Assembly: GCA_964423925.1 (NCBI GenBank) | Contig: CAYRGQ010000003.1 | Location: 62,001-126,000, forward strand | Direction: 5' to 3' | Length of the DNA: 64,000 bases | DNA from: CAYRGQ01 sp964423925 | GTDB lineage: Bacteria; Bacteroidota; Bacteroidia; Sphingobacteriales; Sphingobacteriaceae | Shown: piece after piece, positions 34,608 to 43,476 of the stretch | Position numbering within the stretch: position 1 is the first letter of the stretch | How the letters are laid out: every line of letters begins with the position of its first letter | Notes under the pieces: generated by a model | Told to the model about the DNA's origin: nothing | The model's database searches: none | What the model saw: the letters and a program-made list of their open reading frames with translations, nothing else | Program-made: the position numbers and the translations under genes

Positions 34608-36905
34608 ATGAAAACGAAGCTCAAGAATACGTTATTGGTCCTTTTTTCCCTCCCCTTGGGACTATGGGCACAGCCGCAAACGACACAACAAAAACAGGAA
34701 ATGGATGCTTTTATTTCCGAATTGATGGACAAAATGACCCTCGAGGAAAAAATCGGGCAACTCAATCTGGTTACAGCCGGCGAGGTGGTTACTGGCACGA
34801 CCAGCAGCACGGGGGTGGAAGCCAAGATCCGGGCGGGCCATATCGGGGGGATATTCAGCATGACCACGGTGCCGCGGATACGTGCGGCGCAGGAGTTGGC
34901 AGTTAGGGAATCGCGATTAGGCATTCCCTTGATTTTCGGCCTAGACGTTATCCATGGCTACAAAACGACTTTCCCTATACCGTTGGGCATGGCGGCAACG
35001 TGGGATCTCGAACTGATTGAGGAATCGGCCCGGATCGCCGCTGTCGAAGCGTCGTCAGACGGCTTGAACTGGACTTTCTCACCGATGGTTGACGTTTCGC
35101 GCGATGCCCGGTGGGGGCGTTATTCCGAAGGCAGCGGTGAGGATACATATCTTGGGGCTCAGATTGCGGCAGCCATGGTACGCGGATACCAAGGCGAGGA
35201 CGTAGCCGCTTATAATACGTTGATGGCCTGCGTCAAACACTTCGCATTGTACGGGGCCGCAGAGGCTGGCCGCGACTACCACACCACAGACATGAGCCTG
35301 CACCGCATGTACAACGAGTACTTCCCGCCGTATAAGGCGGCAATCGACGCCGGAGCAGGAAGCGTCATGACCGCCTTCAACGACATAAACGGGATACCCG
35401 CTACAGCAAATAAATGGTTGATGACGGACGTCTTACGTGGCGAATGGGGGTTTGATGGGTTTGTGGTCACAGACTATACGGCCGTGAACGAGCTCATCGA
35501 CCACGGGCTGGGTGATTTGCAAGCGGTTTCGGCCCTCTCCCTTAAGGCGGGGGTAGAGATGGATATGGTTGGCGAAGGGTATTTGACGACGCTCCAAAAA
35601 TCGGTGACTGAAGGAAAAGTTTCCCTTGCCGATATCGACCGGGCTTGCCGCCTGATACTCGAGGCCAAGTATAAACTCGGCCTCTTTGAAGATCCGTTCC
35701 GGTATCTGGATGAATCGCGTGCGAAGCAATGGATCCTGCATCCTGAACACCGGGCTAAGGCAAGGGAGGCCGCGGGCAAGTCCTTCGTGCTATTGAAGAA
35801 TGAAGACAATGTGCTGCCGCTAAAACAGCAGGGCACAGTCGCGTTGATTGGCCCCTTAGCCAATACGGGTGAGAACATGCCCGGAACATGGAGCGTGTCA
35901 ACCGACCTCAAAAGCACGTTGTCCCTATTGGAAGGGATGCAAGAGGTGGTCGGCAATAACGTCAAGCTGTTGCATCATCACGGATCGAACCTTATTGCCG
36001 ATGCCGAGTATCAGGCGCGGGCAACCATGTTTGGCCGGGAAATACCGCGTGACGAGCGTCCTGAAGAGGTTGTGCTGGCAGAGGCTCTTGAAATAGCGAA
36101 GCAAGCAGACGTCATCGTGGCGGCCTTGGGTGAATCGTCCGAAATGAGTGGCGAGTCGTCGAGCCGCGTCGACATTGGTATACCGCCCGTGCAGCAACGC
36201 TTACTGGCCGCGCTGTTAGACACCGGAAAGCCCGTGGTCTTGGTGCTTTTTGCGGGTAGGCCGATGACCTTGGCATGGGAGCATGAGCACGTTCCCGCTA
36301 TCCTCAACGCATGGTTTGGAGGCACCGAAGCCGCAGTAGCGATCGCGGACGTCCTCTTTGGCGATGTGAATCCTTCAGGAAAGCTTCCCGCTACGTTCCC
36401 CCAGCACGTGGGCCAGGTGCCCCTCTACTATGCGGCCAAAAACACGGGCCGGCCGCTGGCCGAAGGACAGTGGTTCCAAAAATTTCGTTCCAATTACCTA
36501 GACGTAAGCAACGACCCTCTCTATCCGTTCGGATACGGCCTGAGTTACACCCAATTCGAGTACGACGAGCCCAGGCTAAGCAAGCAGTCCATTATCGTTG
36601 ACGAAACGCTTGAGGTACGTGTGCGTGTGACCAATACGGGGGACTACGAGGGCGACGAGGTCGTGCAACTATACATTCGGGATCTCGTGGGAACCGTGAC
36701 GCGCCCGGTGAAGGAACTGAAAGGATTCAAGCGTATAGGGCTGAAACCAGGGGAATCACAAGAGGTTGTGTTTCACATTAGCGAGGAGGACTTGAAGTTC
36801 TACAATGCTAAGTTGGACTACGTGGCCGAGCCTGGGGCGTTTGACGTCTTCGTGGGTCCTAATTCGCGCGACGTGATGGCCCTTCGTTTCGAACTAACGG
36901 ATTGA
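34608..36905 (+). CDS. GH3 family beta-glucosidase, periplasmic
   Basis: This 765-residue protein is a BglX-type GH3 enzyme. It has a signal peptide (about 1-21, ending LWA), the N-terminal motif MDKMTLEEKIGQLNL, the barrel, and the nucleophile Asp289 in GFVVTDY. A second alpha/beta domain has GESSEMSGESSSR, the region of the acid/base residue. A C-terminal Fn3-like domain ends with YNAKLDYVAEPGAFDVFVG. In this locus it would split sophoro-oligosaccharides to glucose, as known for some Bacteroidota GH3 beta-1,2-glucosidases. It is the last gene of the operon; the AraC gene is convergent ten bases away. Confidence 0.93.
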   Translation: MKTKLKNTLLVLFSLPLGLWAQPQTTQQKQEMDAFISELMDKMTLEEKIGQLNLVTAGEVVTGTTSSTGVEAKIRAGHIGGIFSMTTVPRIRAAQELAVRESRLGIPLIFGLDVIHGYKTTFPIPLGMAATWDLELIEESARIAAVEASSDGLNWTFSPMVDVSRDARWGRYSEGSGEDTYLGAQIAAAMVRGYQGEDVAAYNTLMACVKHFALYGAAEAGRDYHTTDMSLHRMYNEYFPPYKAAIDAGAGSVMTAFNDINGIPATANKWLMTDVLRGEWGFDGFVVTDYTAVNELIDHGLGDLQAVSALSLKAGVEMDMVGEGYLTTLQKSVTEGKVSLADIDRACRLILEAKYKLGLFEDPFRYLDESRAKQWILHPEHRAKAREAAGKSFVLLKNEDNVLPLKQQGTVALIGPLANTGENMPGTWSVSTDLKSTLSLLEGMQEVVGNNVKLLHHHGSNLIADAEYQARATMFGREIPRDERPEEVVLAEALEIAKQADVIVAALGESSEMSGESSSRVDIGIPPVQQRLLAALLDTGKPVVLVLFAGRPMTLAWEHEHVPAILNAWFGGTEAAVAIADVLFGDVNPSGKLPATFPQHVGQVPLYYAAKNTGRPLAEGQWFQKFRSNYLDVSNDPLYPFGYGLSYTQFEYDEPRLSKQSIIVDETLEVRVRVTNTGDYEGDEVVQLYIRDLVGTVTRPVKELKGFKRIGLKPGESQEVVFHISEEDLKFYNAKLDYVAEPGAFDVFVGPNSRDVMALRFELTD

Positions 36906-36915
36906 ACACAGGCGT

Positions 36916-37806
36916 TTAGGTACGCCCCAAGGCTTGGTTTCGGTAGCCTTTTGGTGTCAGGCCGGTCTTCTGCCGAAACAGCCGAGTAAAGTAGCCTGGG
37001 TCGTCGAAACCTAAGGCGTAGGCGATTTCAGCGATGGAAAGCTTTTGATGTTGTAGCATACGCTTAGCCTCAGCGATAAAGTAATCGATGATAATGGCCT
37101 TGGGCGAACTACCTGTAATCGACTTGCACACGCGGTTGAGGTGCCCGGTGGTAATGGATAGGTTTGAGGCGTAAAACTCCATCGGAATGGCGAACGAATA
37201 GTTCTCGCGCACCAATTGTGTGAATCGTCGAAAATACGTCTTGTAGCCGGTGTCGAGGGATTTGAGGGCTAATTTTTGCGTGGATGGAATCCGGCTCAGG
37301 ACAACGATTAACAGCCCGACAAGGTGTTCCAGCGCCATTTCCTTGTGGGGCAATTCGTGATTGAATTCGTGTATGCACCGTTGCATAATGTGGTACAAAT
37401 CGGTGTGTGTAGAGTCATCAAAGTCAAACCCCACCACGTGGATTTCGTCAGGCGTCCGAATACTGGGGTCGAGGGGCAGAAACGGTCCCTCGAATACAGA
37501 GTCCGACAGGGATATCAGCCAGCCCTTGGTTGCCTTATCGATGTAAAAGCCGTGCAGGACGTTTTTCGGTATCGACAGGTATGACTTTGCCCTAATCGTA
37601 TGCCGGTCATCGTTAAACAGCAAAACGAGAGCGCCCTCCTCTACAATAAAAATCTGATGTAAGTTGTTGTGTATGTGTGGCTTGATATGCCCTTCATAGT
37701 TCTCTGCAACCCGATCGAATCGAGCGATATGGATGGCTTCGCGGATCATGGGAATATTCTGCTCCCCATAGATACCTCGATAGAATAGCTTTTCTTCCAT
37801 GGACAT
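36916..37806 (-). CDS. AraC family transcriptional regulator
   Basis: This 296-residue protein has an N-terminal cupin-type sensing domain (about 25-110; HIHNNLHQIFIVEEGALVLLF) and a C-terminal double helix-turn-helix (about 200-290; SIAEIAYALGFDDPGYFTRLFRQKTGLTPKGYR). It is convergent with the GH3 gene, which suggests that it controls the same sugar system together with the Y_Y_Y regulator. It could instead be read from the dehydratase genes upstream on the same strand, 90 bases away. Confidence 0.93.
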   Translation of the reverse strand: MSMEEKLFYRGIYGEQNIPMIREAIHIARFDRVAENYEGHIKPHIHNNLHQIFIVEEGALVLLFNDDRHTIRAKSYLSIPKNVLHGFYIDKATKGWLISLSDSVFEGPFLPLDPSIRTPDEIHVVGFDFDDSTHTDLYHIMQRCIHEFNHELPHKEMALEHLVGLLIVVLSRIPSTQKLALKSLDTGYKTYFRRFTQLVRENYSFAIPMEFYASNLSITTGHLNRVCKSITGSSPKAIIIDYFIAEAKRMLQHQKLSIAEIAYALGFDDPGYFTRLFRQKTGLTPKGYRNQALGRT

Positions 37807-37896
37807 TTAGGTTGGATAGATTAAAAAGGATAACGACCGATTATCAAAAAAAGTATAGTATATCCTTATTTTTCTTCGTTCTGTTCGAAATGTCCG

Positions 37897-38367
37897 CTAC
37901 CTGTCGCGGGTCTGTAGGAGCATCTTCATCCGGGTGCGCATGGCGACGACTTCGCCAATTCGGATATCGGCCTCAATATTACATATCTTCAGCAAATCCG
38001 ACGTAAACACCAGCTCGGTATTGGTCGTGGTTTTCAAGGTCTGCCCTACACGTGGGAGCGCCAGTACTTCCACGCTGGTCACCGTGCTGATGAAGCCCAG
38101 GGTCTCTTTGTCTTGGGCCCACATAAGGTGTGACTGCTCCGCAAAATAATGGTTAAGAAAGATAAAACTCGTCTGCGCGATGTTTTCGATCATACCCATT
38201 TCAGAGAACTCACCGCCCGACACGAACAGGTTATCGGGTGTAACCAGAAACGATGTTTGGGTTTGCAGGCCGTTGAGCGAAACCACCTGGTCTACCATCA
38301 CCATGGGTTCGCGGTGTGGAATGAGGGAGGTAATGGGGGCGAGCGCTGCGTTATTTTCCCAATTCAT
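37897..38367 (-). CDS. Hotdog-fold dehydratase, ApeP/FabZ-like (first of pair)
   Basis: This 156-residue single-domain hotdog protein is related to 3-hydroxyacyl-ACP dehydratases. It keeps the N-terminal IPHREPMVMVDQV block and the Glu of IENIAQ. It lacks the GHFPG segment whose His is catalytic in FabZ; compare the intact copy in the LpxC-FabZ fusion at 46425-47831. It is the last gene of the dialkylresorcinol-type operon and overlaps the upstream dehydratase gene by 17 bases. The role is probably dehydration of a polyene or unsaturated acyl chain on ACP, as in aryl polyene and flexirubin clusters. Confidence 0.8.
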   Translation of the reverse strand: MNWENNAALAPITSLIPHREPMVMVDQVVSLNGLQTQTSFLVTPDNLFVSGGEFSEMGMIENIAQTSFIFLNHYFAEQSHLMWAQDKETLGFISTVTSVEVLALPRVGQTLKTTTNTELVFTSDLLKICNIEADIRIGEVVAMRTRMKMLLQTRDR

Positions 38368-38791
38368 CGACGATAACGGTTCGCATTTCTCCCCTAGCGA
38401 TCACTTGGTCGCCCAACTTTACTTCGCCCTTTACCATCGTCACGCCCATCATTTCCTGGAGAATCTGCACTGTCGTCCGGAGCTCCTGTCCGGCGCGCGG
38501 GCGAGCAAGTATTTCCACGTTTTTAATCGATCCGATATAGCCAACAGGCGACGGCAAGCCACGCAAGAAGTAGTCATAGCCCTGGTATAAGGCGATGGTC
38601 TGGGCGAAGTTCTCGATGATCCCCGCTTCCGACAGGTAGCCCGAAGCATCGGTCAGCACATGGTCGGCCGGAATCGAAAAGCCGGAGGTAACGGTTTTAT
38701 CGGCATGCTCAACCAGCTTGTCGACAAGGACGAATGGGGGCCGTTGCGGAATCAGGATAAGCAGTTCATCGTAGGAAGTGAGTAGGTTCAT
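38351..38791 (-). CDS. Hotdog-fold dehydratase-like protein (second of pair)
   Basis: From the ATG at 38791 this is a 146-residue hotdog protein; a longer reading from 38965 would run into the DarB gene. It has LIPQRPPFVLVDKLV, with Gln where its partner and FabZ have His, and the conserved Glu in IIENFAQT. No GHFPG block is present. It lies 5 bases after the DarB gene and overlaps the next dehydratase by 17 bases. Tight coupling of two unlike hotdog genes suggests a heterodimer, as in ApeI/ApeP of aryl polyene pathways. That is inference. Confidence 0.8.
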   Translation of the reverse strand: MNLLTSYDELLILIPQRPPFVLVDKLVEHADKTVTSGFSIPADHVLTDASGYLSEAGIIENFAQTIALYQGYDYFLRGLPSPVGYIGSIKNVEILARPRAGQELRTTVQILQEMMGVTMVKGEVKLGDQVIARGEMRTVIVDELGK

Positions 38792-38796
38792 GTTGG

Positions 38797-39933
38797 CTAG
38801 ATTACCTCCAGTAAACTGTAAACATAAGAAAATCTGCCGCTTTCCGGCACGGAAAGCAGGATTTTTTGGCCTTTCTCCAAGGTTCCCGAATTGAAAAGCT
38901 CTTCCAGCTGGATATAAATCGATGCCGCGCCCACGTTGCCGAAGCGGTCCAAATTGATGAACCATTTATGGTCCGGAATATCAATACCCACTGCGTCAAA
39001 CCCCTCCCGCAGTTTATCTTTGAATACAAAGGATGAAATATGCGGGAGGAAATGGTCGATTTCAGTCTCCTTTATCTGTTTTCGGTCGAGAATCGTACGC
39101 AAGCTTTCGGCGCCTTTCGCAATGATGTGGGTCTCCAGCAGACGGATGTCTTGCTTGATCGCAAAGACCGACTGTTCCAGCCACAGGTCGGGATCGGTGT
39201 CGCTCCACGACGTCAGTTCACCGTTCGTTTTGGTGGCTCCCGCGTACATGCATGGTTCGATTTCATGCGCATAGGATACACCTTCTACCCAATGCATTTT
39301 TAGGGAAGGGCCCGCAAGCGAGGGTTGTTGGCTTAGCAGCACGGCGCCAGCACCGTCAGACAGCATCCACCTTAAGAAATCCTTGTCGAAGGCAATCATC
39401 GGGTTTTGCTGCAAGGCCGAGAGCTTTTCGGCTTCACGGCTGAATTTGTCGGCCCGTAGCCACGATGACACGCGCTCCGACCCCGTGGCAACCGCGCGCT
39501 TGGCACTACCCGTGCATACGGCCATGAACGCGTACTTCAGTGCATTCATGCCCGAAGTGCAAATGCCCGAATTCGTATTCACTTCCAAGGGTCTGTTTTG
39601 CCAAAGACCATGCACCATGCTGGCATGCGCAGGCAGCAGCTGGTCTGGCGTAGACGTACCGCAGGACAACAGGTCGATATCCGTGGGAGCCACGCCGGCG
39701 ATTTCCAATACGCGCTTTACGGATTCGATGGTCAGCTCGGCATTGGTATGTGACGCCTTGCCGTCTGCTCCGATTGCGTAATACCGGCTTTTGATTTGGT
39801 TGTTGCGCAATACGATAGCCCGCGCCCGTGACGGCTGGCCATTAACCATACCCAACACCGACTCGATCCGGTCATTCGGAACGGCCTCGTTTGGCAAAAA
39901 CTTCGCAACAGCGTTGATATATACGTCAAACAT
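38797..39933 (-). CDS. darB: Beta-ketoacyl-ACP synthase III-like, DarB homologue
   Basis: This 378-residue ketosynthase resembles the DarB enzymes that, with DarA, make 2,5-dialkylresorcinols and flexirubin-type lipids. The catalytic triad of KAS III is visible: Cys125 in GICTSGMN, His298 in FLPHISSF, and Asn333 in FGNVGAAS. The His block departs from FabH, which fits a specialised enzyme. darA lies 12 bases upstream, and the gene order darA-darB is the conserved one. The product cannot be named from sequence. Confidence 0.85.
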   Translation of the reverse strand: MFDVYINAVAKFLPNEAVPNDRIESVLGMVNGQPSRARAIVLRNNQIKSRYYAIGADGKASHTNAELTIESVKRVLEIAGVAPTDIDLLSCGTSTPDQLLPAHASMVHGLWQNRPLEVNTNSGICTSGMNALKYAFMAVCTGSAKRAVATGSERVSSWLRADKFSREAEKLSALQQNPMIAFDKDFLRWMLSDGAGAVLLSQQPSLAGPSLKMHWVEGVSYAHEIEPCMYAGATKTNGELTSWSDTDPDLWLEQSVFAIKQDIRLLETHIIAKGAESLRTILDRKQIKETEIDHFLPHISSFVFKDKLREGFDAVGIDIPDHKWFINLDRFGNVGAASIYIQLEELFNSGTLEKGQKILLSVPESGRFSYVYSLLEVI

Positions 39934-39945
39934 GTATTTAAATTT

Positions 39946-40878
39946 TCACAATCGGCCCTTATAGCGGACCGATTGGAGGTATCTTTTTTCCTGGTTTACC
40001 CAGGGCAAGAAGGGTAAATGTACTATTAAAAATAATAAACTGACAATGGGCGCAATCACCCATAGCGCAAAAAGCAGATAATAGTTAAAAAAACGCAATA
40101 GTGGTTTGCGCGAGGGGTCGCCGGGCTGACCTTTGGCTCTGATTTTCTTCGAAAATTTTGAGAAGATAAAGCTACCCCGCTTGTCGATGAACACCAACAA
40201 CGGGCGAACCATGACCGCTTTGCGCGCCAGAAGGGAGGCTTGCAAGCCATCGAACACGCCGCTGCGGAGGTGAGTGATGACGGGTTCCGCAAACTTCGAG
40301 GCTTCGCGTATATCCCGTTCAGAAACGCCCGGTTTTGGGAAAACACCCAAATACCGATCGGTCTTGCCGCCGATTAGCCAGCGGACGATTGTCACCAGGC
40401 TGACATGGTTGACGTGCCGGTCTACGAGCACCACATTGCCCACTAGCCGGGCCTCGGCCTGTAACAGCAACCGCTTAACCTTCTCCTGCGCCGTGAACCA
40501 CATGTTGCGGCAACCAATGACCGTCATCACGGGTTTGCCGCGAAGGATTCGTTTGCCGTCGTCGCTCAACAGAAAGGAATTAAACGGAATGGAGGGCGAC
40601 AAAAACCACACTTGGTAACCTAGGATGACCAAGTCATATTCTGCCTCGGCGATGTCCGGGCTGATGGGTTCCAGCGCGTCCGGAATACCTAATGCGGACT
40701 CGGGAAACACATCAAAAAACTCATCCTTGGGCCAAGGATAGGGATAGGTGCGCCGGGGCCGGAGGGTATAGCCCGTAACGCGAACGTCGGGCGCTTGCTC
40801 CAGCGGCGCCAGTAAGTTGTCCAGAATGTCGTGCAATTGCCCGGTCTGAGAGTAGGATATGACTAAGACATTTTTCAT
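39946..40878 (-). CDS. darA: Dialkylresorcinol condensing enzyme, DarA homologue
   Basis: From the ATG at 40878 the protein has 310 residues. The N-terminus is flavodoxin-like (MKNVLVISYSQTGQ), followed by a conserved ILGYQVWFLSPSIPFNSFLLS block and a hydrophobic C-terminal segment (about 270-297), consistent with membrane association. DarA cyclises and aromatises two fatty-acid-derived chains into a dialkylresorcinol in Bacteroidota and gamma-proteobacteria. It lies directly upstream of darB. I recognise the family from these features; the exact chain types are unknown. Confidence 0.85.
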   Translation of the reverse strand: MKNVLVISYSQTGQLHDILDNLLAPLEQAPDVRVTGYTLRPRRTYPYPWPKDEFFDVFPESALGIPDALEPISPDIAEAEYDLVILGYQVWFLSPSIPFNSFLLSDDGKRILRGKPVMTVIGCRNMWFTAQEKVKRLLLQAEARLVGNVVLVDRHVNHVSLVTIVRWLIGGKTDRYLGVFPKPGVSERDIREASKFAEPVITHLRSGVFDGLQASLLARKAVMVRPLLVFIDKRGSFIFSKFSKKIRAKGQPGDPSRKPLLRFFNYYLLFALWVIAPIVSLLFLIVHLPFLPWVNQEKRYLQSVRYKGRL

Positions 40879-40934
40879 TATTGCAAGTAGCCCGCTCGCT
40901 GATCGCGTACGTTTTTGGCCTTGGCATTTGGCCC

Positions 40935-41801
40935 TTAGGCTGCCCAAAAATCGTAATAATTAAACCATTGTAGAGGATATTTTCTCAAAATTTCTTCCAT
41001 GCTGGCCGTATACGCCCGTAGCAGCGATTGCGCATCGCGGTTGTCGAACTCGGCTTTTCGTGCGTAGAGGTGGTAATGTTTGTTCGGCTCGCGCATCACG
41101 TACACAAAAAGAACTGGTGTACGGAGTCGAGAGCTGATGAGGAACGGGCCAGATGGAAAGTGGGCCAGCTTGCCCAAAAATGTTTCCTGCAGCGTCTTTG
41201 TGTGAGGCTTAAACCGATCGCCCGTGAAGCAAATCATCCCTTTGTCGGCGATCACGCCATTGATTTCAAAAATATGCGAGAGATCGTCCTTGATGATGAT
41301 GAAATCGGTCTTAGGTTTGGCCATGATGCTCGCTAAGTATGATTTTATCGCCTGGCGTTCCTCGTCGGTGGTGACGAGGTGGATTTTCTTGTCAAACTCA
41401 CCCATAAAGAATTGCGCCACTTCAAAATTTCCTACGTGCGCGCTAATCAGGATGCCTGCCGAGTCGTCGCGGGCGAGCTGCCGGATGTGCTCAATGCCAT
41501 CAAATTCGTAGGTATAGCGATGCGCTAGCCCGGCGTTAATCGCAACCTTATCAATGATGGTCTGCCCGAAAACGAAATAGTTGCGGCAGGCGCTCGTTAA
41601 GCTCTTTGTACGCGAATAACCTCGGCGTTCGCGGAAATACCGATATATGGCGCGCGTTTGCTTAGGCGTGAAAAAGAAGTAATAAAGCGCTACGAAGAAG
41701 AGCAGACCGTAGGCGACGTTAATCCCAATATGCTTGATCAGGAAAATAAAAATACGGTAACCGAAAACTGTCCCCCTGGATTTTCCCTCCCACGTAGCCA
41801 T
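40935..41801 (-). CDS. LpxL/HtrB-like lysophospholipid acyltransferase
   Basis: This 288-residue membrane-associated acyltransferase has the HX4E motif HVGNFE (His122 and Glu127), a hydrophobic N-terminal segment (about 18-45), and the FTGDRF and FPSGPFLIS regions typical of the lipid A acyltransferase family. It sits between the ACP and darA genes, so it more likely acylates the resorcinol or polyene product than lipid A; such genes are usual in aryl polyene and flexirubin clusters. It starts at the ATG at 41801, 8 bases from the ACP stop. Confidence 0.87.
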   Translation of the reverse strand: MATWEGKSRGTVFGYRIFIFLIKHIGINVAYGLLFFVALYYFFFTPKQTRAIYRYFRERRGYSRTKSLTSACRNYFVFGQTIIDKVAINAGLAHRYTYEFDGIEHIRQLARDDSAGILISAHVGNFEVAQFFMGEFDKKIHLVTTDEERQAIKSYLASIMAKPKTDFIIIKDDLSHIFEINGVIADKGMICFTGDRFKPHTKTLQETFLGKLAHFPSGPFLISSRLRTPVLFVYVMREPNKHYHLYARKAEFDNRDAQSLLRAYTASMEEILRKYPLQWFNYYDFWAA

Positions 41802-41809
41802 GGCAAGCC

Positions 41810-42061
41810 CTATACGTTAGCATGCAGTTTACCAGAGATGAGGTCGTAAAGGTCGTCACAAGTCTCGATGTTGGAAAAGTCCTTGCTTCCTAGCTTGATT
41901 CCAAAATTAGACTCAATCACCACCACCAAATCCACATAATCCAAGCTATCCAAGTCCAGCGAGTCTTTCAGGTTCGCCTCAGGCTTCAATACGGCCGGAT
42001 TCACCTCAAACTCGTCTATTAAGAATTTATTTGTGATCGCAATTATCTCTCCCTTGGTCAT
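41810..42061 (-). CDS. Acyl carrier protein of the dialkylresorcinol-type operon
   Basis: This is an 83-residue acidic four-helix carrier protein. The phosphopantetheine site is Ser39 in LDSLDYVDLV. It is the dedicated carrier for this pathway: it lies between the KAS II and acyltransferase genes with short gaps of 17 and 8 bases and differs from a normal housekeeping ACP in lacking neighbouring fabD/fabG genes. Confidence 0.92.
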   Translation of the reverse strand: MTKGEIIAITNKFLIDEFEVNPAVLKPEANLKDSLDLDSLDYVDLVVVIESNFGIKLGSKDFSNIETCDDLYDLISGKLHANV

Positions 42062-42078
42062 CGTACTCGTCTTGACAC

Positions 42079-43296
42079 TTATAGTTTTCTAATTACTAGT
42101 GCGGAATTGGTTCCGCCAAACCCAAATGAGTTGGACAAAAATACACTAAAATTTTGGTTTATGGTGTTTTTTGCCAAATTGAGGTTCGCTGCGGACTCGT
42201 CTACATCCTCGAGATTGATATTCGGCGCAATGAATCCGTGTTGGGCCATGAGCATCGAATAAACGATTTCGCTGGTGCCCGCCATCCAGCATTCATGACC
42301 GGTCATGGACTTCGTCGAGCTTACGTACGGGCCGCTGCCGAAGAGCTGGTCAATGGCACGCGCTTCGTTGGCATCCCCCACGGGTGTTGAAGTGGCGTGC
42401 GCGTTGATGTATTCGATGGTGTCGGGCTGGATGTTTGCGAGGTCGCACGCCATACGCATGGCGGCAATGGGACCTTCCACATTCGGGGTCGAGATGTGCT
42501 CGCCGTTTGAGGAAAATCCGTAGCTCAGAATTTCCCCGAGTATGGGGGCTCCACGCCTGACGGCCGACTCGTATTCTTCGAGGATGACCGTGGCCGCGCC
42601 ACCGCCCGGCACCAATCCGTTGCGTTGTTTGTCAAAAGGCCGAGATGCTTTGGTGGGCTCGTCTTCACGGTCGGAAAACACGCCCAAGCCGTCAAAACTG
42701 GCCATGCCGTATTTGTTCGTTTCTTGTGCGCCCCCGCAAATAATGCAGTCCTGCAAGCCCTGCTTGATGAACAGGTAACCCAGCCCGATCGAATGCGATC
42801 CGCTGGCGCAGGCCGCACTGATCGTCATGTTGATCCCACGGATGCGGAAAATCGTGGCCAGGTTCATGGTCACGGTCGAGTTCATGGATTTGAAGATCGC
42901 GCCCGAGCCTACCAATGTGGTGTCGTTTTTCTGGCGGACGATGTCCAGCGACTCCATAATGGCCTTCGATACGCTATCGTTTCCGTAGAGCAGGCCAACC
43001 ACATGCTCGTCAAAGTAGGCATTGTCGATGCCCGCGTTGGCCAGCGCTTCTTGCGTAGCGACAAACGCGTACTCGCTCTCTTCTTCCATGCTAATGCGTT
43101 GCCTGCGCGACAATAACTTCGTCAGGTTGGGTTTGTCTACGTAGCCCGTCAGGGCCGAACGGTAGCCGAATTCCTTTCGCTCGGGCGAGTAAATGATGCC
43201 GGATCGGCCGTGGTATAAGGAGTCTTTCACTTCACTCAGGTTCTTGCCGAGCGAGGAGTAGATACCCATTCCGGTAATGACGACGCGTCTTTCCAT
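42079..43296 (-). CDS. Beta-ketoacyl-ACP synthase II-like
   Basis: This 405-residue ketosynthase elongates acyl chains on ACP. The Cys-His-His triad is intact: Cys163 in SAACASGSHS, His300 in NAHATSTPVGD, and His334 in SMTGHECWMAG. It is thus an active condensing enzyme, not a chain-length factor. It is the first gene of the seven-gene minus-strand operon. A terminator-like hairpin (43325-43357) separates it from the upstream folate gene. Confidence 0.92.
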   Translation of the reverse strand: MERRVVITGMGIYSSLGKNLSEVKDSLYHGRSGIIYSPERKEFGYRSALTGYVDKPNLTKLLSRRQRISMEEESEYAFVATQEALANAGIDNAYFDEHVVGLLYGNDSVSKAIMESLDIVRQKNDTTLVGSGAIFKSMNSTVTMNLATIFRIRGINMTISAACASGSHSIGLGYLFIKQGLQDCIICGGAQETNKYGMASFDGLGVFSDREDEPTKASRPFDKQRNGLVPGGGAATVILEEYESAVRRGAPILGEILSYGFSSNGEHISTPNVEGPIAAMRMACDLANIQPDTIEYINAHATSTPVGDANEARAIDQLFGSGPYVSSTKSMTGHECWMAGTSEIVYSMLMAQHGFIAPNINLEDVDESAANLNLAKNTINQNFSVFLSNSFGFGGTNSALVIRKL

Positions 43297-43324
43297 ATTC
43301 TCTCTAATTGGCTATAAATTTATA

Positions 43325-43357
43325 CCGAAAAACTCCGGAAAGCAAACTACGCTTTCC
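43325..43357 (-). terminator. Terminator of the 5-formyl-THF cyclo-ligase gene
   Basis: On the minus strand, stem GGAAAGC/GCTTTCC (43351-43357 with 43337-43343, loop of 7) is followed by GGAGTTTTT. It lies after the folate gene and before the KAS II gene, so the seven-gene operon probably has its own promoter in the 30 bases between. No TAnnTTTG was found there. Confidence 0.5.
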
Positions 43358-43476
43358 CGAAATCTCGGGCGATGGTCCACGCGCGCAGGACTTGGTGGGA
43401 TAAATGAATCCTTCGCTTTCGCAAAGCGCCTTCATGTGGCCACCCGGGAAGTCCTTGTGCCCTGCGCACGAACGGG

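Noticed and set aside
37829..37845. Small hairpin GATAA/TTATC before the AraC gene.
   Set aside because: Five AT-rich base pairs; not convincing as a terminator or operator.
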